Below are positions 34,489-51,570 of a stretch of 64,000 nucleotides of DNA, piece by piece. Source of the DNA: Linum tenue (taxonomy: Eukaryota; Streptophyta; Magnoliopsida; Malpighiales; Linaceae); assembly GCA_946122785.1 (NCBI GenBank), contig CAMGYJ010000002.1:69093703-69157702 (forward strand), in the 5' to 3' direction. Within the stretch, counting starts at the first letter, position 1. The number at the start of each line of letters is the position of its first letter. A program made the position numbers and the translations under genes. Under the pieces are notes generated by a model. That model had not been told where the DNA came from. It made no database searches and saw only the letters and a list, made by a program, of their open reading frames with translations.

Positions 34489-35289
34489 TCAATGTGCACG
34501 CTGTATCCCTCCATTTCTTCTCTTGTTCTTCAACTTGAAACAGTTCTCGACGACATGGTTGTCCATCTTGCAGTACCTGCAAAACAATCTCTCACTCGAA
34601 CCATCCCTACCAACCTCTCTTGCTTCCACTCGTAATTCGCGCACCCTAACCTCGTCCAAAGCATCACGAAAACTAGGCAAAGGGTCCCTAACCAGCAACC
34701 GATCCCTGACGGTGCTAAATTTCTCATTCAACCCATTAAGGAAGCTTACCACGCGCTCTTCTTCCCGATACTTGTTTAGAGCTTTCACAGCTTCACAGTC
34801 GCAGCTACATTTAGGAATCGGCCTGTGAAAACGATACTCTGCCCACAGGGATTCGAATTTGGAGTGGTAGTCCGTAACAGAGAGGTTACCTTGTCGGATG
34901 GTGAAGATCTGAGTTTTGAGGTCGATTAGGCGAGCTGGATTTGGTCTTCCGAACGACTTCTCCAGTTGCTCCCACAGCTCGGCCGCTGTTTCGACTCGGT
35001 AGAAGGTTTGGGCAATTGGGTCGGCGAGGGTGTGGAGGAGCCACAGCAGGACGGTGGCGTTGGACCTTGCCCAGTCGCGGTGATTTGGGTCGGTGGCGGC
35101 GGCGGGTTTCTTGATTTCGCCGTTGACGTAGCCGATTAGGTCGGCGGCTGTGAGGGCTACGGTTACGCGACGGTGCCAGAGGTGGTAGTTTGTTCTGTTT
35201 AGCTTGGTGGGAATGACGGGTAGCGGGAAATCCTCGTCGGGGGTTGGGTAGGAGATTCCTCCGCCGATGGTGAGATCGCCGTCGGTCAT
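34489..35289 (-). CDS. Stand-alone copia-type gag protein
   Basis: A single 266-codon open frame without stops encodes a Ty1/copia capsid-like protein. The N-terminal block KLNRTNYHLWHRRVTVAL is the copia gag start domain. The middle LWEQLEKSFGRPNPARLIDL and DYHSKFESLWAEY belong to the UBN2/retrotran-gag fold. Near the C-terminus a CCHC zinc knuckle, CRYCKMDNHVVENC, binds nucleic acid. No protease, integrase or reverse transcriptase follows, and no LTR, primer site or polypurine tract was found on either side. It is either a solo remnant that has kept its frame, or a gag domesticated by the host. GC content and codon use are higher than in the surrounding spacer. The short C-terminal tail ends soon after the zinc knuckle. 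Confidence 0.75.
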   Translation of the reverse strand: MTDGDLTIGGGISYPTPDEDFPLPVIPTKLNRTNYHLWHRRVTVALTAADLIGYVNGEIKKPAAATDPNHRDWARSNATVLLWLLHTLADPIAQTFYRVETAAELWEQLEKSFGRPNPARLIDLKTQIFTIRQGNLSVTDYHSKFESLWAEYRFHRPIPKCSCDCEAVKALNKYREEERVVSFLNGLNEKFSTVRDRLLVRDPLPSFRDALDEVRVRELRVEAREVGRDGSSERLFCRYCKMDNHVVENCFKLKNKRRNGGIQRAH

Positions 35290-37122
35290 GGCGATTCGTT
35301 AATTGGATATCGGGAAGCCGGGTGATCGCAGGGAAAAGGAATTTGAACTATTTATTGTTTTTTTTTTAATGAAATGGAATGTTCCCGATAATTGGAGGGA
35401 AGACGAGATGCAAATGCGCCAGCCACTCAGCATGTATAAATGCGCCAGCTAATCGGCAATGTCTATTCATTATGTCTCTCTCGTTTGCATGTGTTTTTCG
35501 CTCACGATATAATATAATGGGTTTTTGAGAAAGCTTCACGATCTGAGGCTCTGAAAATGAGAGAGGTAATTCAAATCTACTGTGGGCTCTCTGGTAAGGA
35601 AATTAATCAATACAAGTTAGCTATCTTTCTCTTCGGCCAATACACTGACTCAAGTTCGATGTGATGATTTTTTTTATGATTTTTTTTGTGATTGTATTAA
35701 ATAATAATAGAAAGTCATCGAGATTACTAACTCATGTTCTTAGGAGTAAATGCTACATTTGGTCACTGAGATTACTAACTCATGTTCTGTTTACTGTTTA
35801 GTCACTAAACAAAAAATAATATGAATTTTGGTCACTTAAATTACTGAAACATGTCACATTTAATTACTCTCTTGTTAGTTTCTGTCCAACTCCTTAAAGC
35901 TCAATTCTGAGGGTAGCCCCAACCTTTGAGGTTCTTGTGGCGGAAGAAAGTCATCGAAAGGGGAAGTGCTGCCGTAGACGCGGTCGATGAGGGTCTGTCG
36001 AATCTGGTGTGTGGGTAAGGGGCCGGCGACGCAGTTGGGTGAGGTTCGGAAGTTGTCGATCTCTGCTGGAAGGGTCATGGCGGTGGTCGCTGTTGTTGGT
36101 GTTGCTAGTCGGGAATAGGGGAGGTTTGCCGTCGGCGATTAGAATGAGAGGAGAAGATTGCGGCAGGTAAGAGGAGGAGGCGGAGCAGGCTGGGGACGGG
36201 GGATCCAGGTAGATGAGATAGGAATTTTTGTAATGTTTTAATTTTTTTAGTTGTTATTTAATTATTTTAAAATTCCACGTCATGTACCACATCAACGCTG
36301 ATTGGACTTTCTGTTAAAAACTAATGGTCAAAACAAGTCAACTTTAACAGAAAAATAGTTACACAAATGACATTTTCTTCATAGTTCGGGTACAATCGGG
36401 TGTTGTAGTAGTATTAGCCTTATTGATTTATGTATAAGCACTTGTAAAATAATATCATAGGTAAGAATGAAGGTCATGGAGAAATAATCAAATTAGGCTT
36501 TGAGCCAAACATTCGAGATAGTGACCGAAGGCCAAGGGCTCAGGGTCATGACTCCGAGTCAAACTTTAATGAATTTATATGAGACATCAATGTCATTTGC
36601 TAACGATAAATCGTTCTAAACGAAAGAAGCAAAGAATGCACCTTAACGAGTATGAGAAATCATCCAAATGAATCTTTCTACATTCATCCCAAATCTCAGA
36701 TTAAACCAGCTAAAGCTGAGTGCTGACGAACAAATAGGAGAGCCTGCATGGTGGGTTGACTGGAAAAGTCCAATTACCAAATCTCAATGATGGAATAAGA
36801 GTATGTAAACTTTTAAGAATTTATCTATTTATAACACCTGTACATGATAATTTCCAACTACAATATTATACAGTATTTCTGGAATCTCACAACCATATTA
36901 TCAACAATTCAACAGCTGGCTAAATACATATACAGTACGAAAAAAGAGGAAAAATTGTGCCCTCAGCAAAACAATTAGGAGAGCCTAACAGGTTTCACAA
37001 CACTTCTTACGTTGTTTCATGATCAGCAGTCCTATGGGAATGGTTAAAACCACTGTAAAACCTGCTAGTAAGATAAAACAAGAAGAAAAAGAAATCAGTT
37101 TCCACACGCATGGAAACTGTGA
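35290..37122. other. Intergenic spacer with a transposon-like block holding a gene-like fragment
   Basis: At 35720-36420 AT-rich flanks with GGTCACT/AGTCACT motifs surround a GC-rich core (35880-36215). The sequences CACGTCATGTACCACATCA and TTTAACAGAAA near the right side resemble MULE-type ends seen at 17700-20130. On the minus strand the core opens with an ATG at 36078 and reads MTLPAEIDNFRTSPNCVAG for 67 codons. I do not recognise it; it could be a captured exon. No inverted repeats could be aligned with confidence. 36440-37122 shows nothing beyond the MOB1 3' flank. Confidence 0.35.
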
Positions 37123-39301
37123 TCAAAGGATGGACTCAACAAGGTCATGAAGAGGCGCCAGTTCCCCCTTGTCGATCAGTCGAAATTCCTGTTGATGAGC
37201 CAACCACGTTAGAAAGGGAAGAATGCAAAACGTGTTCTGTAGGTAGTCAGTGCTAAGAAAATCTTACCCATGTAAAGAGAACAAAATGTTTAAAGCAAGT
37301 GTTTAGGTGTGCTTCTTCCTTCAAGCTCACAATCTTCTGGAAATGTGAGTGGTATATGTGGGCATATACACGGAATAATCTCTTGAAGATTGTCTTCACG
37401 ACATCTTGGAAATTTGGAGGGAATGGTGCACCTGGACACAGGACAGAGCCACAGATGTTCTAAGAACTTGGCCACAATCTTCTATTTGCTATAGCACATA
37501 AGTTTACTTGTAGAGGAAATTATTTACTAACCCAGTCTTTGAGGGAAAATCTTCTCTTCATCTAACTGAGACTCAATCCAGTCCATAAGATACTCAACAT
37601 ACTTTGGAGCGGAGACCTCAATCGGCTTCTTTATGTTAACACCGTCAGCCCATCTGTACTCGTATCTGTACAGAAATTAGGAGGAGCAGTAAGACCCAAG
37701 AACATTGAGAATATGGTTAATGTCCAATCATAATACAATGGTGATATGCTACATTCAAACAACAAACATAATTCGCATAGGGAGGGTCAAAGAGTGATAC
37801 TTTGAGCCGGCTGTCATTGTTGGACAGTTGGATGGTGTACAAAATTCACTCAAAGTGTCGTACAAAATGTTCACTTGATTGAAGAAATCCACAGCTGAAG
37901 CACAAGGATAGGGACAACAAAATATCAAAATGATCATAATCAGATTTCATTCAAATAGATTACACAGATAAAAGAATATATCAAATTGGATTTTACACAC
38001 CTACATACAAGTCTACCGAGTGAAAGAGAATCGTGAAGTAAGTCGAAATACTAGCAGACGAGAGATGAAACCTAAATTCACAATTCCTACATGGATCTGT
38101 AAGATATGCAGTTTCAAGTACTGAAAGATACCCAAATACAATATCCAAGCAAATTATCAGACAAAAAAGGCGCCAAGCAATGAACTCACTGTTGACGGCT
38201 AGCCACTCGTTGATATCTTCGCCAGGAGGCAGTCTTACAGCTTCCCTCAAGTTGCCACTACCCAAGGTAGCATCAATATGTGCTTGAAGTTGAGCACCCT
38301 GTATAAATTGAGAAGGAATTCAGTCAAACTTAACAACTGCCTGGAAACAAAAATACCCCCCCACTAGGGAACAGACTCTTCCACAAACCTTGCTACCGGA
38401 TGGAGCATTCTTCTTAGGCCGAAACGTCCTCTGGTTTCTTCAAAACCAAAACAATTACAATCCAAGAAGATAAACAAGTCAGAGGCTGAATGGAGAGCAA
38501 CAATGTAGCAATGACAGACATTATGCAATTAAAATACCGGGAATCAAGTACAAAGCAAAATGAATGAACTCCCTCAACCGTAGGAAGACAGTTTTTCATA
38601 CGAAGATAAGGAAGCATATACCTCCATCTTCCAAAACAAAATCGAATACAAACTACCCACCACTAAGACAGACATGGAACTCAAGGTGCTGTTGCAGGAT
38701 TAGCACAACATTAAATCAGCAAACACACAGCTCCGGTGGCATATTCGGGTGCTGCCATATATTTTTTTTTAAGGCTACATCTTTTTTCCATCGAATTACC
38801 AGCCAAAGAAACACAAAAAGAATGAAGGCCAAGGTAAAACAAAAGGGGGAAATCGAATCAACAAAGAAAAGCTGGAAAAAAAGCCAGGGTCTATTTATTC
38901 TGAATAAGAAGGTCCTGAAAATGGGTATAATGGGGGGGATGACATGGAAATCTTCGGACACCAGAGGTCCAAAAATTCCAATTCCATGATCTAAGACTCA
39001 AAATTAATGGGGAAACACAACCATAGAATTCCAAGAGCGAGAGAGAGAGAGAGCAGTTGGCCGGTTGATCGCCATGGGTAAATAATTCACACTGTGGATT
39101 CTTCCTCAACAACAAAGACCCATGTACGCGTCCAAAAAAAAAAGAGACAAGAAAAAAAAAATCGATACTACGATCAAACAAGAACGAGACTACCAGACTG
39201 AAACATGCGTCGGGGGATCAAATCAAAACCGCCCCAAATCGGGGAGAAAAGAAAAGGAAGAAGCTGATGCTATACCTGCTGCCGAGGCCGAAGAGACTCA
39301 T
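37123..39301 (-). CDS. MOB1: MOB kinase activator 1
   Basis: Seven exons on the minus strand, all in phase: 39301-39276, 38437-38389, 38298-38190, 37894-37801, 37665-37532, 37431-37268 and 37188-37123; 213 residues, the usual length. The start [20 protein letters not shown] is the family signature. The Mob fold shows the zinc ligands in [14 protein letters not shown] (two Cys) and the two His in [12 protein letters not shown]. Conserved blocks [33 protein letters not shown] and [17 protein letters not shown] complete it. MOB1 activates NDR/LATS-type kinases (SIK1/NDR in plants) that control cell proliferation, organ size and cytokinesis. The first exon holds only 26 coding bases. Clean splice sites and intact residues suggest a working gene. 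Confidence 0.96.
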
Positions 39302-40632
39302 GCCGCCGGTGGGTTTTTTTTTTGCTTTCAACGCCAAATAATGGTGATCGAGAAATGAGAATTGCGTCTGGTTTGCTTTTTAATGGAGTTTTGTTTGGCT
39401 AAGGTTATATTGTCTCTTTCGTTTGTATGAGTTGGAATCTCGGCGTTCTGAAGCCACCTTTTCTTTTCCATTTTTTCCCCCTCATTCGCCGTATTTATAG
39501 GAATCGGACACCGGCTTCGAAAAATAATTTTATTCTTATTTATTTTGAAGTATTGTTGGATCCCTGCGAGCCCAATTTGGGCATATTTGTGGACCGTCGT
39601 ACTAGAGTCCGGCCCATACATATCAGGAAAAGTAGAAGCGAACACGTTCACAGATGGGCTTTGGACTTTCGTTTGGGCCTATGTGGTTACCTAAAGAGAC
39701 TGGTTTCCTGCTTGTCCTTTCATTTCATCACTTTTAATGGTGGCGAGCATGACATGATTAATGGAAGCTCCCGCTAGTTAGAGCTACATTAGTAAGTAAA
39801 TATGCTTTAACTGAGGTTAAGCTAGAAACAATAATCTTTAATAAAACTCATATAGTCCAGAATGGGCCAAATTCAAACGAGCAAAGCACAAAGAGAATCA
39901 ATGTCTTGGCCTACGTGACAAATAACTAATATTTACCGAAAGACAAAATCACATATATGAAAGAGAACGAGTTAAATAAAAATTGTCAATTATTAGTGTA
40001 TAAGGATATTTTTACTGTTTTTTATTCTCTGTCATGCGTTACTTAGAGTTCCCTATAGATACTTTCTACCATTTTTTTAATAAATTTTTAACATAACTCT
40101 CTACTTTGTCCAATCTTTCTATTCAAAGTCTCTTCATTGCCAAGTATGATGATCTAAGAGACCACCAGGATAAATCTACCATATTTATCGTAGGAAAAAT
40201 TTAGCTATTGTGGAAAAAAGAGAGAAAGACATTGTCTCTTCAATACGAGTAAACTCGTTTCAAATTGACTACTAAATTTGTGTGAAAAAATGAAGCATGT
40301 GAGACTAATACTATTGTGAAAATACACACTTCACTTTTTTTACTTATACACTTTACGCAAGCAACTTTTTAGTAAAATCATATTATTAGCACGTTGTCAA
40401 ACTGCCCTTTTTTTATCTTTATTTGAAGATGATTAATGTCAACCATAACAACGTCGACCAAATGCAATTGAAGAACTACAACAAATGTCATCAGAATGGA
40501 ACAAAAGGAATACAAACAGATAATCAGAAAAGCCGGCAAAAGACATTACAACAACAAGAAGGCACACATGCAATTACTCCATTCCCAACTAGCTCATTTC
40601 ATAACTTGCACCCAAAAACGAATAATGTTCAG
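39302..40632. other. MOB1 upstream region and spacer
   Basis: The region holds the MOB1 5' flank and the 3' flank of the germin-like gene. A short GA microsatellite sits at about 39039-39053 inside MOB1 intron 1. No gene is seen; 39780-40420 is AT-rich and featureless apart from ordinary short open frames. Confidence 0.5.
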
Positions 40633-41274
40633 CTAGCCACTGCCACCGAGGACACCCTTGAGCTTCTTCACCTGGGCATCGTCCAAGAACGTGACCTTCT
40701 CGACGACCTCCGACGGCAGGTCGTTGGCGAACAGCGCGAAGTCGGTGATCTGCAAGCCCGGGTTGTGGCTGCTGAACGCCACGAACCCGAGCGCGGGTCC
40801 CTTCCCCGAGTTGAACTGGAAGTGGAGCAGCCCCTGGGGGAAAACCATGATTTCACCCCTGTTGAGCGACTTCAAGTAGACCTTATTGGCCCCGGACGAA
40901 ATGAAGCCCGCGCAGATGGTCCCTTGGGCCACGAACAGCACCTCGGATGCGGCCGGGTGGGTGTGGAGCGGGATGACCCCGCCCAGGGCCAGGTCCAGCC
41001 GGGCCATGGACAGGCCCAGCCCGTTGAAGCCCGGGAACTGGCCCACGAACGCGGGCGTCACCGCGGCCTTGATGATGTTGGTGGTGTTTCCGGGGGCGCC
41101 CAGGCCCGCGAAGGCGAAGTCTTCTACGGTGACGGAGGTGACCGACTTGCACGGGTAGCCGGCGGGTGTGTCGGAGGATTTCAGGTCGGCGACGCAGAAG
41201 TCCTGGACCAAGGCGGCGGCGGGGGAGGCGAGGAGGAGGAAGAGGAGAGGCAGCATTGCGAGGTTGGTGTTCAT
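40633..41274 (-). CDS. Germin-like protein (ABP19/20 type)
   Basis: An intronless 213-codon frame from ATG 41274 to TAG 40633. Residues 1-22 ([20 protein letters not shown]) form a signal peptide, so the product is secreted to the cell wall. The germin boxes follow in order: QDFCVAD just after cleavage, [10 protein letters not shown] near residue 103 (two His and the Glu that bind manganese) and [14 protein letters not shown] (third His). Two cysteines near the N-terminus (QDFCVAD and GYPCKS) can form the usual disulphide. The closest group is the auxin-binding-protein-19/20-like germins; some have superoxide dismutase activity, but catalytic function is not certain here. GC content is far above its surroundings, so antisense frames stay open (a 289-codon frame on the plus strand is a shadow). 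Confidence 0.95.
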   Translation of the reverse strand: MNTNLAMLPLLFLLLASPAAALVQDFCVADLKSSDTPAGYPCKSVTSVTVEDFAFAGLGAPGNTTNIIKAAVTPAFVGQFPGFNGLGLSMARLDLALGGVIPLHTHPAASEVLFVAQGTICAGFISSGANKVYLKSLNRGEIMVFPQGLLHFQFNSGKGPALGFVAFSSHNPGLQITDFALFANDLPSEVVEKVTFLDDAQVKKLKGVLGGSG

Positions 41275-41362
41275 GTTGAGGGGAATGGATGAGTAAGGAG
41301 AAGAAGAAGAAGAAGAAGAAGGTAGAGCGGTGGTGGTGAAAAGGAAGGGTTTCGGGGTAGGG

Positions 41363-41372
41363 TTTATATAGA
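41363..41372 (-). promoter_or_regulatory. TATA box of the germin-like gene
   Basis: On the minus strand TCTATATAAACC lies about 90 bases before the ATG at 41274, followed by a pyrimidine-rich leader. This is the expected distance for a short plant 5' leader. Confidence 0.7.
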
Positions 41373-41429
41373 CGGGATTCCAAGGGATATGCCTTGGCTA
41401 CGTAATGATCATCTAGATCGTTCATTTTT

Positions 41430-43560
41430 TTTTTTTTTTTGTTGAGACGCTGAAGATTTCGCGGAAGGGATAGAAAGTAAAGGACAGGGTTTGGAGGAGC
41501 AAGATAGCTAGCTTAGCTATGGCCGCGGTAACGTTATGGCGTGCATGTGATGGTGCGGTGTCTTGACGTGAGGGCGGTTGAAGACAAGAAGGCTCTTTTT
41601 TTGCCCTTTTGCAACTCCCAAAGCCGAAGATACTTTTGCTGTGAAAAAATATCTCATGCCGAAAGGAATCGGTGAATAGTGTATATACAGGTACTAGAAA
41701 GAAATTTGTACGAAAATATATAGGTACCAACTGAGTTTATACTATAACTTTAAATATATAAGTTTAGTTTGTACGAAATTTGTACAAATTTTATTTGTAC
41801 ATAAAAATGTATAGATACACAAATTTGTAGCATAACATGAAGTAGTGACTAGTGAGGGACCTCCTACCATGCCTTGAAGTTACTATAACTTGAACGTAAT
41901 GCCTATTGTATTTTACGTAATGCGACTTGTGAAACCTGTTATAGCAGGTCAAAAATATCAAGTTACCATAACTTCAAGGTATTGTAGGAATTTTTCAATG
42001 AAGTACAGTTTTTGTAAAACAACAAGGAAGCTAGTTAAAATAGTTTCACTGATATTTGCTAATTTATGTTAACTCTTATTATTGTGCAAAACATAGCTAA
42101 AATATGTTTTCGTCTATGTTTACGTGTAAACGGACAGTGAAAATGATACCAAGGCTAAAGAGGCCGGAGACGATTTTGAAACAATGTACGTAAAACCACC
42201 ATGCACAGTCTTGCGCAGTGTAAATTAAGCCGTTAGTGGTCCATAAGCTAGCACATGGTGGCCACAAAAAGACATTCTAGCAAAGCTAATAAAGGGAGAG
42301 AGTTCACAAACAAACTTAATAAAGAGCTCTCTGCAAGGTCGCCATTTTTGTCCCCGGCTGCCGGCCCCGAGAAAAAAACAAACCGATTTGAAAATAAGAA
42401 GCCATCATCTCATCTTCATCATCATCCAAGTGAGTGGACGTCGTGAATTCTCCCTTCCCCATCCTCTCCTCCACCATTTATGGGCTTCCCCCGGCCCACG
42501 TCGTCTATCCATCCCTTGACTTGATGGCTTCAGTACTGTATATACTCCGTTTGCTTATTTTACCCGGTTACGGGTTAGAACTTGAGAAGAGTAAACCAGA
42601 AGACGCCTATGCCTATCTCTTTATCTCCCATCCTATGTCGGCCGGCCAGCAGCGATCTCAACTTTTATCTATGTATGGCTCCACACTTCCACTTGTTGCT
42701 AAGCTTTCTATCCAGTATCCAATGTCTGACTCTCACCAATGTGTGGTTACACCAAGCCACAGAAATATCTAGCTAAGCCACTAGTAGTGGTAAGCAAAGA
42801 GGGCCTAGCTAGTTTGTCCACTTTCCCTTCAGTTGCAAAAAAAAAGTATGGAAGTTGATATGTCAAACACGGTATATGGGACAATTTTGCTATGGTGCTC
42901 ATAGTATATAATTCATGAGTGCTGGTGCTCAAAGCAGTGACGTAGTCAGGATTCGAGTTTAATGGGGTCCCATTTACGAAAAAATTTATAACATTTTATT
43001 CCATTATCAAGTAAATTTTCTTCAAAATAATCAGTCGAGTAGTCATTCATCAAACCATTAGTGATATTTCAATAACTAGCTAAACTAAATAGTTCCCAAG
43101 CAAAATCTAATACAGACAAACGTTTTATAAAACACATTTGATGAAAAAGAAATTATATATTGATAGGAAAAATTTGTTGAACTAGAAGCTTTTTAGATAT
43201 AGCTGGAGGTTTTTGTACACATATTTAGTAGAATTAGAAATTTTAGAATAAAGACTATAAAATTGGGAATTTTCAATGATATATGATCAATATAGTCTAA
43301 TTTATTTGTGTGTTTCATAATACTAGGACAATTAACTATTGTCGTGTTCTGGGTACAGCAACGACGGAAACCGCAGTTGACATTTGAGAAGCTCCTCCGC
43401 ACCCTACATGACAGTTACTTTTCTAATTTTATTTCCACAACTCAGATCTTCGTTTTTTTCCTTCCGATCGGCTGAGCAAAACCACTCTATGGAAAGAGAA
43501 GTCGCATAAAAGTTTTTCTTTTTCTTTACTTTGAACTTGAACAAGCGAGATTTATGTGCT
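41430..43560. other. Intergenic DNA, no gene recognised
   Basis: Short open frames only. 41700-41850 repeats TTTGTAC motifs shared with 28260-28320. Near 42935 the phrase AGTGACGTAGTCAGGATT with GGGGTCCC resembles a widespread plant repeat. Nothing codes for a recognisable protein. Confidence 0.4.
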
Positions 43561-43619
43561 ATTCTTCTCAGGCTTATTGTTTGATCTCTCTTTCAATCTC
43601 TCTCTTCTCAGGCTTATTT

Positions 43620-44586
43620 GGGTGACTATTTGGTCTCTCCCGGTGAAACCTAAGCTGAAGTTCTTCTCGTGGTAGATCTTTAGTAGCATCTTACCAACCA
43701 CGGAAGCTCTGCTAGAAAAGAAAGTTGAGGTTGTGACTCGTTGCCCAGTTTGTTGGGCGAATTTGGAAATGATGGAACACCTCTTCTTTCTATGCCTGGT
43801 GGCAGAGGCTTTGTGCACAACACCGATGTTCGGGGTTTGGCGTACTAGCTAGATAGGTCAAATTTTGTTATCTTCCTTCGTCGGGTTCTGGAGCGTGCTA
43901 CATCCTTGGAGAGGGTGTATAAGATTGTGGCAGTGTTGTGGCGCATTTGGAAAGCACAAAATTGGGTGATCTTCGAGTTTAAACAAGTCGGCATTTTGAA
44001 ACTTCAGCAGCATCTTTCCTATCATGTCCAAGGAATGGCTTCGAGCAGTGGCAAGGGAGGAGATGGGTGTTGAGAGTGGCCTACCCGGACATGCGACGGT
44101 CATGGATCTAGAATGTCCCTCGGCGTTGGTTTGCTCTTTTGATGGAGCAATGAGTGGTGATTCCCATGCGGCAATAGGGATTATTGTTCAAGATGCAATT
44201 GGGGTTGTTATGATGGTTAAAGGTGAACGCTTGAAAGGGGAGTTTGATCGGGCCGTGGTGGAGTTAGTTGTTCTCCGGGAAGCTCTCTATTGTTGCATTG
44301 AGAATGGTTGGGACTCGGTGCAAGTGTAGGGGGATGCCAAGATTATCATTGACAAGGTTAATGCGTGGTGTGCATTGGATGCGAAGGGTGGGGTGCTTCT
44401 CCGTGAGATCTGGGCTTTCCGACACATTTACCCGGGTTATCTGGTTCAGTTCGTCGGTAGACAAAACAACAGGGTTGCCTATTTGGTATCAAGGAAGGTC
44501 CTCGTATTGGCAGCTAGTGCTATGTTAGAGTTTGATTTTTGCGCTTGGCTCCGCATGAAGATGTAAGCGCTTAAAAAAAAAAAAAA
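43620..44586 (+). pseudogene. LINE (L1-type) 3' remnant: zinc-binding RT tail and RNase H
   Basis: Reading across stops and frame changes, 43645-43815 encodes a reverse-transcriptase zinc-binding region (KPKLKFFSW then CPVCWANLEMMEHLFFLC, with the Cys-Cys-His-Cys pattern). 44095-44560 encodes an RNase H-like domain of the type found at the end of plant LINEs: SFDGAMSGDSHAAIG, then LREALYCCIENGW, GDAKIIIDKVN and VGRQNNRVAYLVSRKV. A 14-base A-run at 44573-44586 closes it. Upstream endonuclease and RT domains are missing, so it is a 5'-truncated, inactive copy. Confidence 0.8.
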
Positions 44587-44921
44587 TTGGACACTAACAA
44601 ACAGTGGTTTGAAAACCTTCTTTTCAATATCTTAATAACTATTCGATTACAATTTATGGTATAGTATAGATAGATACAAGAACACACCGAATAAAGTACA
44701 TGGTTTTTCTCAATCCCCTTTGCCCCCTCTCATTTAGAGGCTTTTTTATAACTTTTATTCCCATGTTCACAGCGTGACATTATTAGTTGCCATGAATCAA
44801 CTTCCTGGTTGGGCTAACAAAATCAACACTAGCCAGTTGCTCTCTTATTACATCAGAATTACCATACAATACCATACATTAATCTTACTTCATTTCATAA
44901 ACAATAGGGATGTCATCCTGC

Positions 44922-49736
<4,815 letters not shown>

Positions 49737-49900
49737 TCAAGGGCTGAATTTGGGAGGTAGAGATCAGAGCTAAGGGCTGCAGCAGAGAAATGGGTTTTAT
49801 TACGGAGAGGGAATTGGGGAAATTTGATCACGTGGGTCGGAGTTTGGCGTATTGGTGCAGGGCTGCGTGGGTGATCTGCGAGCTGGGTTCTGGGATGGGG

Positions 49901-49911
49901 AATATTTATAT
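49901..49911 (-). promoter_or_regulatory. TATA box of OPR3
   Basis: On the minus strand CATATAAATATT lies about 195 bases upstream of the OPR3 ATG (49709). The leader in between includes a pyrimidine-rich stretch and a possible leader acceptor (CTTCTAAG) directly before the ATG. Confidence 0.5.
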
Positions 49912-50912
49912 GAACTGTAAGACTGGATCTGAACTGAACCCATATATGGCCGACTTTGGTCTAAAGGAAAAAACAGGCTGTTCCTTTTTTTTTTTTTTAA
50001 TTATCCCACGTTTCGTTGTGAGCATACAAGTTATTGTTGTGGGCTGTGGAATGGGCAGGCCGTCCACACGCTAGAAAGCAGCACAGGTAAAGCACATCTC
50101 CGACAATCATTTTACACGTTTAACACCAAAATTGGGGCAGGAAAGCAATTCTCGGAGCAAAATAGCCAAAGAGCAAGAATTGAACCCTCCAAACTGAATT
50201 CTTGCTTACAAAATGACAATCCGTGCTAGACCAGGCAGGCGGCCACCACCAGAAAGGAGCCCAAAAAAAAAAAATGCATCGGAGGAAGGGTTTTGGCTCG
50301 CATTTGCACGCCACAAAGTTTCCTTCCCCGCGTCTGCTATTCACGCTTCCGTCCTCTCTGTGCTTGGTCTGCATATGTCTCTCCACCAGTTAAGCGCTCA
50401 CAAATGACCACACCAATTATGTACAACCCACTTCAATTTGTGTTTTGCTTAATTGAATTGTTTTTCAGTCCAACTAAGTTAGGATCCTTTTAATTTTTAC
50501 TATTTTGACAGATATGTGATGAAGTTATGGTCATCTTAATTCATTATTGTATTTTTTTGTTATTATATCGTTATATTTAAAGACGAAAATATATCAAATT
50601 AAAAAAATTAGATCGAAATGTTTATTTTAATGAACTAGGTGTTTGATGTCATATTTAACGATAAATTTTTTGTATGTCGATATAAAAAAAAATTGAATCG
50701 AAATGTTCCTCCTAATTAATTATGACTACCTATATTAAAATAATCTGCAAACTATCTAATTAACATTATGAAATCTACTCTAAACAACATTAACACAAAA
50801 ATTAAAGTCTTGTTCTTTAGCATGCCAATGGAGCAAATACCACTTTTGGGTGCCAAAGAGCAAAACTAGCTCTTGCTCTCTAGCACCACCCTTGGAGATA
50901 GTCTAAGAGCGG

Positions 50913-51529
50913 CTTTTGGGTAGGGTGGGCAATAAGGCGGTTGGTGTGTTTTGGTTTCAAATTGACCTACCCGTTTACTAGTAAGTTGGTATAATTGTGA
51001 CCTGCAATCACCACACATTCTTTTCCATGTTGGATTGGATGGGGATAGATTGGTGCGATTGGATTGTGGGTTAGCCCGCAAAATAATTTTCCAACTAATA
51101 ATTAAGAAAGTTGACTAACACTTAATAATAAGTTCTTCGTAAGACTCTATCAATTTATACACTTTCCTCTTTGTCTTTTGTGGATCTTAATATTATTTTG
51201 CATCAAAAGTTCCATTACTCCATCAACCAATTGTATAGAGAAAACTTAATAACCAATAACAGATATATTCTTTATCCTTAGGAGTAGATAGTCGGTGTGT
51301 AGTGCGGTTAGGAAATACGATGACTATTCTTTAGTATAATAAACAATCATTTGTCAAGTGAAAATATAGTGCAGGTCATTCGGGTGACCCACAATCCATC
51401 CACCACTAGTTTGAATAAGTGCGGGTAAGAGATTTACAAATCCACCCACCCACTACGGTTTGATTTATTTGCGGGTGGATCAATGTTAAACCGCGGATTA
51501 ACCACCCACGTGCCACCTCTACATTTGGC
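50913..51529. mobile_element. hAT-like MITE, eroded
   Basis: The left end TAGGGTGGGCAATA (50921) and the right end, in reverse complement TAGAGGTGGCACG (51521), are related inverted repeats with CCACCC/GGGTGG motifs inside both. The flanks CTTTTGGG and CATTTGGC agree at six of eight positions. AT-rich interior, no coding sequence. Confidence 0.55.
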
Positions 51530-51570
51530 CACAGAGGGAACATGTATACATCACCCGTCATCGCTAGTCT

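Noticed and set aside
40423..41292. 289-codon open frame on the plus strand, antisense to the germin-like gene
   Set aside because: The high GC of the germin-like CDS leaves the reverse frames open. The product is Glu/Arg/Gly low-complexity, while the minus strand encodes a complete germin fold with signal peptide.
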